In this document: one piece after another, positions 6,129 through 12,712 of the stretch
Layout: every line of letters starts with the position of its first letter
Position numbering within the stretch: position 1 is the stretch's first letter
Source: an uncultured Planctomycetaceae bacterium
GTDB taxonomy: Bacteria; Planctomycetota; Planctomycetia; Planctomycetales; Planctomycetaceae
DNA length: 13,773 nt
Direction of reading: 5' to 3'
Assembly (NCBI GenBank): GCA_903823545.1
Contig: CAIJTL010000306.1
Coordinates: forward strand, 1-13,773
The notes under the pieces: generated by a model
Seen by the model: the letters and a program-made list of their open reading frames with translations, nothing else
What the model was told of the DNA's origin: nothing
Database searches by the model: none
Position numbers and translations under genes: made by a program

Positions 6129-7469
6129 ATGAGCACTGCCATCGCAGAAGCCAATGCCGAAGTTCAAACGAAAATCGTCTCCGACGCGACCTGCACCTTC
6201 TGTGGCTGCGTCTGCGACGACATGGAACTGACCGTTGAAAACAATAGCAAGATCACGAAGGCCAAAAATGCCTGCGTGCTCGGCAAGTCTTGGTTCTTGA
6301 ACCACAACATCGAAGATCGCCCCGATGCGTTGATCGAGGGACGGCCAGCGACCTACGAAGAGGCGATCGAACGGGCGGCTGATATTCTCGTCAACGCGGA
6401 CTTCCCGATTACCTACGGTCTGTCTGACACCACCTGCGAAGCGCAGCGAGTCGCCATGGCCATCACCGACTGGATCGGTGGTACGATCGACACAACGACA
6501 TCGGTTTGTCACGGCCCATCTGGCATGGCCTTCCAAGCGGTCGGAGAAGTGACCTGCTCACTGGGCGAAATCAAAAACCGAGCGGACTACTTATTGTTCT
6601 GGGGCTGTAATCCAGCCGAAGGCCATCCTCGCCACTTCACACGCTACAGCCTGATGCCCAAAGGGGAACTTGTGCCGAACGGCCGTAAAGATCGGACGGC
6701 AGTTCTCATTGACGTTCGCAAGACAAAAAGCGCAAAAGCGGTCGACACGTTCTTGCAGCTCAAACCTCGTTCCGATTTTGAACTCGCCTGGGCGATGCGC
6801 GGCCTCGCCAAGGGAATCGATATCGATCCCGGTATTGAAGAGAAGACCGGAATCAAACTCGACGCATTGCGAGAAGTCGTCGATGGGATGAAGAAAGCCA
6901 AGTTCGGAGTAATCCTGTTCGGCATGGGTCTGACGATGACTCGGGGCAAACACCTCAACACGGAAGCGATACTGGCACTCGCTCGCGACATGAATCGCCA
7001 CACTCGATGGACCGCCAAGCCCATGCGCGGTCACGGCAATGTGACCGGAGCTGACAACGTTGTGACGTGGTCGACCGGTTATCCATTCGGTGTGAATCTG
7101 AGTCGCGGCTATCCTCGCTTTAATCCCGGCGAGTTCACCACCTCCGACACCTTGGGCCGTGGTGAAGCGGATGCCGCGCTGATCATCGCCTCCGATCCAA
7201 TGAGCAATTTCTCGCAACCAGCACGTGACCACCTCGCGAAGATTAAGTCCGTCGTGCTCGACCCCAAACTCAGTGAGACTGCCAAAGTCGCGACCGTCGC
7301 GTTCACAACATCGGTCTACGGCATCAACACCGGCGGCACCGTCTACCGCATGGACGACGTCCCACTCAGCCTCCGCCCCGCGTTCCCCTCCCCATTCCGC
7401 AGCGACTACGAAATCCTCAAAGCAATCGAACTACGCATCCGCGAAAAACAGTTGGCGAGCGCGTCCTGA
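6129..7469 (+). CDS. Formylmethanofuran dehydrogenase subunit B-like protein (FwdB/FhcB)
   Basis: This 446-residue protein belongs to the molybdopterin oxidoreductase family as the B subunit of formylmethanofuran dehydrogenase (archaea) or its bacterial relative in the formyltransferase/hydrolase complex of the tetrahydromethanopterin C1 pathway. Near the N-terminus Cys22, Cys25, Cys29 and Cys49 have the spacing of a [4Fe-4S] site. TSVCHGPSG places Cys127 where the tungsten or molybdenum ligand lies. Family blocks continue with FWGCNPAEGHPRH (157-169), MRGHGNVTGADN (299-310), STGYPFGVNLSRGYPRFNPGE (315-335), IIASDPMSNF (352-361) and TGGTVYRMDDVPL (401-413). The ATG at 6129 has GAGGA seven bases upstream, and the length fits the family. 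It would act in the cytoplasm on one-carbon units, formaldehyde oxidation being the usual planctomycete context. Unusually, no fhcA, fhcC or fhcD gene is adjacent. Whether it is catalytic or a structural FhcB cannot be settled from sequence. Confidence 0.9.
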   Translation: MSTAIAEANAEVQTKIVSDATCTFCGCVCDDMELTVENNSKITKAKNACVLGKSWFLNHNIEDRPDALIEGRPATYEEAIERAADILVNADFPITYGLSDTTCEAQRVAMAITDWIGGTIDTTTSVCHGPSGMAFQAVGEVTCSLGEIKNRADYLLFWGCNPAEGHPRHFTRYSLMPKGELVPNGRKDRTAVLIDVRKTKSAKAVDTFLQLKPRSDFELAWAMRGLAKGIDIDPGIEEKTGIKLDALREVVDGMKKAKFGVILFGMGLTMTRGKHLNTEAILALARDMNRHTRWTAKPMRGHGNVTGADNVVTWSTGYPFGVNLSRGYPRFNPGEFTTSDTLGRGEADAALIIASDPMSNFSQPARDHLAKIKSVVLDPKLSETAKVATVAFTTSVYGINTGGTVYRMDDVPLSLRPAFPSPFRSDYEILKAIELRIREKQLASAS

Positions 7470-7594
7470 AAACGAGCCCCGTCGGTCACTAGCACGAAGA
7501 ATTCTTGAAGCCACGCGACACGTATCGGACTCCACTGTTGCCCGGATTGGAGATTCCGTTGCAGTCGATCATCGGCTGACGAAAGCTGATCGTG

Positions 7595-8575
7595 ATGAAC
7601 GAAGAGTTTCGACTACCGAAGAAACTGCTCTGGTTGGGTGTCGTTGGCGTTTTGTTTTTCACCGGCATGTTGATTGCATCGATCGTTTTGACGGTCGAGG
7701 CCAAACACGGCGGTGAGCTGACGGTTGGAATTGCCGGAGACGTGCTCTGGACGGTGATGGCGCTACTGTCAGTGTTGATTATTGCGGGTGTCCGCCGCGA
7801 GCGGCTACAAATTCGTGACAACGAAATTGCGTTTCAAGGTGTTTGGAAAACACTCTCGATCCGGTTTGACGAAGTGGTGGAAATCAATTGGTGGTCGATG
7901 GGTGAGGTGGTCCTCAAAACTGAGACCGAAAAGCTTCGACTCAGTTTGAGCACATACGGCCAAGAAGTCAGAGTTCGCGTCGCAGCAGAACTTCAACGGC
8001 GTTGTTCGCGTGCAGTCCACAAGAACTGGCCGACCTTCTGTTCGATGGTGGCTCCCGGCGTTTCCAAATTGCGTGATGATGCTCCGCTCGGCCCCGACGA
8101 AATGCGAATCTCACGCAAGCGTTGGACTTGCTTTTTTATCCCTGGCATCGTTCTAGCAGAGGTGATCGGACTCATTGTCTGTCGAGACGCTCCACCGACT
8201 CGGCCAGGTTTTCCGCTCGTCGTTCCAATCCCATTTCTGTTGCTTTGGGGAGTCCTGGTTGTTTCAACTCCCAAGACTGGCTTGCGAACACATAGGCCAA
8301 CCCGCGAAGAGTCAAAAAACAATTGGTTTCTCGCGTTCTGTTATCCCGTGTCGATGGTTTTCGTCAGTGGATTCTGTTGGCTCTCGCGAAACTGGTCGGT
8401 GAGGGAGCAACTCCTCTATGGACTGCCGACAGCGATTGCGATCGTTGGATTGTTTCTTTGGAAATTCATCCCCTTCGCTCGGAAGAATGAGGCCCAACTC
8501 GCGGAGCGTGGAGCGCGACGAATTGCGGAATGGCAAAAGTTTCTGGAGAGGCCAGAAGAACCCTCGCAGGCATGA
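7595..8575 (+). CDS. Uncharacterised six-helix membrane protein with a PH-like cytoplasmic segment
   Basis: The 326-residue product has about six hydrophobic helices: 11-34, 46-65, 178-196, 206-223, 245-263 and 273-293. Between helices 2 and 3 is a soluble stretch (about 66-170) starting RRERLQIRDNEIAFQGVWKTLSIRFDEVVEINW. This resembles the strand pattern of bacterial PH-like (DUF304-type) domains that follow a helix pair, but that is a fold-level guess. The C-terminus is a charged amphipathic helix (ERGARRIAEWQKFLERPEE). The ATG at 7595 is used; a GTG at 7592 would add one residue. No strong ribosome site is visible, and imperfect complementary segments just before the start might fold over it. 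It lies 125 bases after the FwdB-like gene in the same direction, too far to assume an operon. Function unknown. Confidence 0.75.
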   Translation: MNEEFRLPKKLLWLGVVGVLFFTGMLIASIVLTVEAKHGGELTVGIAGDVLWTVMALLSVLIIAGVRRERLQIRDNEIAFQGVWKTLSIRFDEVVEINWWSMGEVVLKTETEKLRLSLSTYGQEVRVRVAAELQRRCSRAVHKNWPTFCSMVAPGVSKLRDDAPLGPDEMRISRKRWTCFFIPGIVLAEVIGLIVCRDAPPTRPGFPLVVPIPFLLLWGVLVVSTPKTGLRTHRPTREESKNNWFLAFCYPVSMVFVSGFCWLSRNWSVREQLLYGLPTAIAIVGLFLWKFIPFARKNEAQLAERGARRIAEWQKFLERPEEPSQA

Positions 8576-8676
8576 TTGAACCGGAATTGCAGGCACTCGT
8601 CAATTTCCTGAATCCCTGCCAGAACAAGACGGAATGCGGTAGAGAGATTTTGGCTACGTCGTTGAGACTTCTCTGA
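8572..8676 (+). CDS. Possible 34-residue ORF overlapping the membrane-protein stop (ATGA)
   Basis: ATG at 8572 overlaps the TGA of the preceding gene (8573-8575) in an ATGA junction, the classic arrangement for translational coupling. It reads 34 residues beginning MIEPELQALVNFLNPCQNKT to TGA at 8674. There is no strong Shine-Dalgarno, and I recognise no family. It may be chance; the rest of the gap to 8769 shows nothing else. Confidence 0.25.
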   Translation: MIEPELQALVNFLNPCQNKTECGREILATSLRLL

Positions 8677-8769
8677 TGGTCGGCCAGAATCATGCCGATG
8701 CCGACTGGGCGTCTCCCTCCGAAATTTCTGCCTGTGTCCTGCCGAACTCGATTGCTGAGGTTTTTACCG

Positions 8770-11700
8770 ATGACCATTTGTGGCCGTTGCTTGTTGGCGT
8801 GGTTTGTTGTTTGTCTCACGGTGATGTCGCGTTCGAGTTTGAGCTGCGGTGAGGAACTCACGTTTGAGGCTCACGTGCGACCGATCTTGAAGGCACATTG
8901 TTTCGATTGTCACGGGGCTGAAGAGGAGCCGAAGGGGAAGCTCGATTTGCGGCTCGTGCGGTTGATGAAAAAAGGGGGCGAGTCTGGCCCAGCGATCGAT
9001 CCTGGAAAGCCGGACTCCAGCGTGTTGTTGCAGCGAATCAAAGCTGGAGAGATGCCTCCGGGACCGATGAAGGTTTCGGCTCGTGAGATTGAGACGCTGA
9101 CAAAATGGATCGCTGCCGGAGCAAAGACCGCTCGCGAAGAGCCCGCCGAAATTGGCAAGGGGTCGGGCATCACCGATGAGGAGCGGTCGTTCTGGGCGTT
9201 TCAACCTGTGAAAAGACCAGCGCTGCCGGAAATCCGAAATCCGAAACCTGAAATCCGAAACGCAATCGATTTGTTTGTGCTCGCCAAACTGCAAGAACGA
9301 GGGCTTTCCTTCGGTCCGGAAGCAGACAAGCTCACGTTGATTAAGCGAGCGTATTTCGACCTGCTCGGCCTACCGCCTTCACGAGAAGAGACTGACGAGT
9401 TTCTCAGCGACAATGCTCCAGACGCTTACGAGCGATTGATCGATCGGCTCTTAGCATCGCCACATTATGGCGAGCGATGGGGGCGTCATTGGCTCGATGC
9501 GGCGGGGTATGCGGATTCAGAAGGGGACGGCAACGTCGACACATCGCGGCCCTACATCTTCAAGTACCGCGACTATGTCATTCGCTCATTAAACGACGAC
9601 AAGCCGCTTGATCAGTTTCTCGCCGAGCAATTGGCGGGAGACGAAATGGTCGCACCGCCATTTAAGAACCTGCCGCCAGAGTCGATAGAAAAGCTTGTCG
9701 CAACCGGGTTCTTGCGGATGGCTGCTGATCCAACTGCGAGCGGTCAGGGCGATCCGGATACTTCACGCAATCAAGTCGTTGCTGACACCGTCAAGATCGT
9801 CAGCTCTTCGTTGTTGGGACTCACTGTCGGTTGTGCTCAATGTCATGATCACCGCTATGACCCGATCTCACATGCGGACTATTACCGATTTCGAGCCATC
9901 TTTGAGCCAGCACTGAATTGGAAAGGCTGGGTCATCCCGCGAGATCGAATCGTGTCTCTTTACACCGACGCCGATCGCGCGAAGGCTGCTGAAGTCGAAG
10001 CGGAAGCTGCGAAGCTTCAAGCGGTCTACAACACCAAAAGCGAAAAGTTCATCGCCGAAGCATTCGACAAAGACTTGGAGAAACGCCCAGCTGACCAACG
10101 AGAGGCACTGAGAACGGCGTTTCAAACGGCCGCCGACAAGAGGACTCCGGAACAACAAAAGTTGGTCGCGACAAACCCGAGTCTCAACATCAACGCCGGG
10201 AATCTCTACCAGTACAACCCACAAGCTGCTGAGGAACTGAAGAAAGAAGCCGCGACGATTCAAACAAAGCGAAACGAAAAGCCGGTTGAGGATTTCGTCA
10301 GCCTTTTAGCCGAGCAGAACGGACAGCCGCCTGTCACGGCCATCTTTCATCGCGGTGATCATCGGCAACCCAAAGACACCGTCACTCCCGCAATGCTGAC
10401 GATCGCTTCGCCGCCGGGGCAATCGGTCGAGTTTCCAGTCAAGGAGGCCGCGTTGCCAACCAGTGGTCGACGCCTCGCGTTCGCTCGCTATCTCACGAGC
10501 GGCAAAGATCCGTTGTTTGGTCGAGTGCTCGCGAATCGACTCTGGATGCATCACTTCGGACGCGGACTTGTCGGCACTCCCGGCGACTTCGGCCAACTTG
10601 GCGAACGACCGACGCATCCCGAATTGCTGAATTGGCTCGCCGCATTCGTTGTCCCGCCGGCAGACACTTCAAATTCATCGGCTTCGTTACCGCCTGAAGG
10701 CGGAACTACGAACGGCTCATTGAAGCGAGTCCATCGGCTCATGATGACCTCGACAACCTATCGGCAATCGGCAGCGCGACGTCCTGAGCTTGATGCGGTT
10801 GATCCCAGCAATTTATTGCTCGGTCGCATGAGCGTGCGACGACTCGATGCTGAGGTCATGCGCGATCGAGTCCTCGCTGCGAGCGGGTCACTCAAGCAGG
10901 CGATGTTCGGCAAACCAATTCCAGTCTCTGAAGATTTCGTCGGACAAGTGGTGGTCGACGACATGACTCGACGTAGCGTCTATGTTGAAACGAAACGAAG
11001 CAAACCTGAAACCTTGATGCGAGCGTTCGACGCGCCGGTCATGGAAGTCAATTGCGACAAACGCCCGTCGTCGACCGTCGCGACGCAATCGTTAATGCTC
11101 ATGAACAGCGACTTCGTTTTGAAGCAAGCCGCCGCAATGGCCGCTCGCGTTCGGGCTGAATCCGCATCCACGTCACCACTGCCGTTTGATGTTGATCCAC
11201 AGTTGGTTCCCGAACGCTCACGCCGTCCGTGGCAATTCGGCTACGGCGAATTCGACGTAGAGACCAAGCGAACGAAAACGTTCAAATCGCTGCCACATTG
11301 GACCGGTTCGTCATGGCAAGGGGGAGCCACCTTGCCCGACCCGCAAACCGGGTATGTGATCCTGCACGCGAACGGTGGCCACGCGGGCAACGATCTGCAA
11401 CACGCAACCATTCGACGTTGGACGGCACCGCTCGGCGGAGTCTTGTCGATTACCGGCCAATTGCATCATCCGTCTGAAAATGGCGACGGCATACGCGGCC
11501 GGATCGTCAGCAGTCGAACCGGACTGCACGGCGAATGGATTGCTCAACACAGCACGATCGATACGCCGGTCGCGTCGATCGAAGTACAATCCGGCGACAC
11601 GCTCGATTTCTCTGTCGATTGCCGAGAGAACGTCAGCTCCGATTCTTTCGGCTGGCCGGTGACGATCAAGCTCAAAACGGCCGATGGCAAAGAACGATCG

Positions 11701-11946
11701 TGGCAAGCGGACAAAGAGTTTTCCGGACCGCCACCGCCATCGTTCGTCAGCCAGATCGCGACGGCTTGGCAGATTGCTTACAGTCGCCCTGTGACGCAGT
11801 CTGAACTTCATTCCGTGTTGAATTTCCTCAACCTACAATTGCCGATGCTGACGCTCTCCGCCGCGATGCCAGACCCCGAATTGCAAGCGCTGACCGACTT
11901 GTGCCAAGCTATGTTGAGTTCCAACGAGTTCCTGTATGTCGACTGA
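8770..11946 (+). CDS. Planctomycete cytochrome C / DUF1549 / DUF1553 secreted protein
   Basis: A 1058-residue exported protein of a family greatly expanded in Planctomycetota, with no firmly established activity; links to breakdown of complex polysaccharides have been proposed. A signal peptide (about 1-26) is followed by a PSCyt1 cytochrome-like domain with the heme motif CFDCH (44-48) and EMPPG (94-98). DUF1549 spans about 165-385 (RAYFDLLGLPPSREE, YGERWGRHWLDAAGYADSEG) and contains a second CxxCH, CAQCH (355-359). A helical, charged stretch (400-515) precedes DUF1553 (about 565-800; NRLWMHHFGRGLVGTPGDFG, THPELLNWL, RRLDAEVMRDRVLAASG). About 190 residues (800-989) of a beta-rich domain interrupt DUF1553 before its closing segment (990-1058, WQIAYSRPVTQSEL). 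Two DNA repeats are translated in frame. ATG 8770 is chosen over 8692 because it begins the signal peptide and GAGG lies nine bases before it. Confidence 0.93.
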   Translation: MTICGRCLLAWFVVCLTVMSRSSLSCGEELTFEAHVRPILKAHCFDCHGAEEEPKGKLDLRLVRLMKKGGESGPAIDPGKPDSSVLLQRIKAGEMPPGPMKVSAREIETLTKWIAAGAKTAREEPAEIGKGSGITDEERSFWAFQPVKRPALPEIRNPKPEIRNAIDLFVLAKLQERGLSFGPEADKLTLIKRAYFDLLGLPPSREETDEFLSDNAPDAYERLIDRLLASPHYGERWGRHWLDAAGYADSEGDGNVDTSRPYIFKYRDYVIRSLNDDKPLDQFLAEQLAGDEMVAPPFKNLPPESIEKLVATGFLRMAADPTASGQGDPDTSRNQVVADTVKIVSSSLLGLTVGCAQCHDHRYDPISHADYYRFRAIFEPALNWKGWVIPRDRIVSLYTDADRAKAAEVEAEAAKLQAVYNTKSEKFIAEAFDKDLEKRPADQREALRTAFQTAADKRTPEQQKLVATNPSLNINAGNLYQYNPQAAEELKKEAATIQTKRNEKPVEDFVSLLAEQNGQPPVTAIFHRGDHRQPKDTVTPAMLTIASPPGQSVEFPVKEAALPTSGRRLAFARYLTSGKDPLFGRVLANRLWMHHFGRGLVGTPGDFGQLGERPTHPELLNWLAAFVVPPADTSNSSASLPPEGGTTNGSLKRVHRLMMTSTTYRQSAARRPELDAVDPSNLLLGRMSVRRLDAEVMRDRVLAASGSLKQAMFGKPIPVSEDFVGQVVVDDMTRRSVYVETKRSKPETLMRAFDAPVMEVNCDKRPSSTVATQSLMLMNSDFVLKQAAAMAARVRAESASTSPLPFDVDPQLVPERSRRPWQFGYGEFDVETKRTKTFKSLPHWTGSSWQGGATLPDPQTGYVILHANGGHAGNDLQHATIRRWTAPLGGVLSITGQLHHPSENGDGIRGRIVSSRTGLHGEWIAQHSTIDTPVASIEVQSGDTLDFSVDCRENVSSDSFGWPVTIKLKTADGKERSWQADKEFSGPPPPSFVSQIATAWQIAYSRPVTQSELHSVLNFLNLQLPMLTLSAAMPDPELQALTDLCQAMLSSNEFLYVD
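9229..9263 (+). repeat. Heptamer tandem repeat inside the DUF1549/DUF1553 gene
   Basis: Five consecutive seven-base units fill 9229-9263: GAAATCC, GAAATCC, GAAACCT, GAAATCC, GAAACGC. They are translated as PEIRNPKPEIRN in the linker between the cytochrome and DUF1549 domains. Seven is not a multiple of three, so only some copy numbers keep the frame. GAAATCC-type runs are, as I recall, common dispersed repeats in planctomycete genomes. Confidence 0.85.
10684..10712 (+). repeat. Small hairpin repeat translated inside DUF1553
   Basis: A perfect five-base stem CCGCC/GGCGG with loop TGAA (10690-10703) is flanked by TTCGT (10684-10688) and ACGAA (10708-10712), which can extend the hairpin. It is read in frame as LPPEGGTTN and sits between the DUF1553 blocks THPELLNWLAAFV and HRLMMTSTTYRQS, where relatives carry a short GWS-type connector. 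This element is of a type I recall as frequent between and within planctomycete genes. Confidence 0.8.
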
Positions 11947-11970
11947 AAAGGCAATTTCTCGAGGTGAATC

Positions 11971-12300
11971 ATGACTGTCGCGACACCGCACCGTTTTGTG
12001 ACAACTGACCCGGCAGTGAAGAACGGAGAGCCTATTATTTCCGGAACTCAAACAACCGTGCGTTCGATCCTGCGGCTATATCGTTGCGGCATCGCTCTGG
12101 AGTCGATCCCGCAATTCAAACCGTGGATCAATTTGGCTCAGGTCTACGACGCGTTGAGCTATTACCACGAGCATCGCCAAGAATTAGACGAACTTTTTTC
12201 CAAGCCCGGCCCGCCACGAGTGCCTGGTTGTGCAATTGGCAAAATTGTCGTCCTCGCCGAAGACAATGAGCACCTTCAAGACTTTGCAGAGTACATGTGA
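11971..12300 (+). CDS. DUF433-domain protein, probable antitoxin
   Basis: The 109-residue product carries a DUF433 domain (about 10-75) with the signature GEPIISGTQTTVRSIL (19-34), the GIALESIPQF helix region, and YDALSYYHEHRQELDE (59-74). DUF433 (COG2442) proteins are small winged-helix-like proteins predicted as antitoxins of PIN-type toxins. They would bind the toxin and probably their own promoter. A tail of about 33 residues (77-109, KPGPPRVPGCAIGKIVVLAE and following) extends past the domain and may be the toxin-binding part. ATG 11971 has GAGGTG five bases upstream. It starts 24 bases after the DUF1553 gene stop and overlaps the PIN gene by one base (TGATG), the typical compact toxin-antitoxin layout with antitoxin first. 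Confidence 0.85.
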   Translation: MTVATPHRFVTTDPAVKNGEPIISGTQTTVRSILRLYRCGIALESIPQFKPWINLAQVYDALSYYHEHRQELDELFSKPGPPRVPGCAIGKIVVLAEDNEHLQDFAEYM

Positions 12301-12686
12301 TGCAAGTATTGATTGATACCCACGCGATGCTCTGGTTTTGCTTGAACGATTCCCAATTGAGTCGCACAGCGCAGGATGTCATGACAGACAACCGCAACGA
12401 ATTGTTTGTCAGTCCCGCGAGCTTTTGGGAATTGGCGATTAAAATTAGTCAACGCAAGTACTCGCTTCCGAAGTCACTCGACGAATTCATAAACACGATG
12501 CTTGATGAGCAAGACTTCAACATGTTTCCGATCTCGGTGGCTCACGTGGCGACCGTGGCTTCGCTGCCGTTTCATCACAAAGATCCGTTCGATCGGATGC
12601 TGGTGTCACAATCGCTCGTCGAAAAATGGGCGATCGTCAGCAACGATGCGATTTTGGACGCATATGGCGTCAATCGAATTTGGTAA
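12300..12686 (+). CDS. PIN-domain ribonuclease toxin (VapC-like)
   Basis: A 128-residue PIN-domain protein, the usual whole length of VapC-type toxins, which cleave RNA with Mg2+ held by acidic residues. The expected residues are present: Asp6 in LIDTHAMLWF, Glu44 in ASFWELAIK, Asp95 and Asp98 in HHKDPFDRM, and Asp116 in VSNDAILDAYGV. The motifs LIDTHAMLWF and HKDPFDR fit the COG3744-type PIN subgroup. All catalytic positions are intact, so it is probably active unless bound by the upstream DUF433 partner. The ATG at 12300 shares its first base with the antitoxin stop; a GTG three bases earlier is possible but less likely. It ends 26 bases before the DUF1501 gene. Confidence 0.9.
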   Translation: MQVLIDTHAMLWFCLNDSQLSRTAQDVMTDNRNELFVSPASFWELAIKISQRKYSLPKSLDEFINTMLDEQDFNMFPISVAHVATVASLPFHHKDPFDRMLVSQSLVEKWAIVSNDAILDAYGVNRIW

Positions 12687-12712
12687 GAACTCGTTCGTAA
12701 AGGCAGAAGAAG

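Noticed and set aside
6591..7232. 213-codon minus-strand frame within the FwdB-like gene
   Set aside because: The opposite strand encodes continuous FwdB family motifs; the antisense frame has no recognisable features or ribosome site.
8576..8625. Apparent duplication of the DUF1553 gene's 3' end (PELQAL occurs in both places)
   Set aside because: Similarity is limited to about six residues, with different flanks; more likely coincidence.
9229..9263. Heptamer array as a CRISPR-like repeat
   Set aside because: Units are contiguous with no spacers and lie inside a coding sequence.
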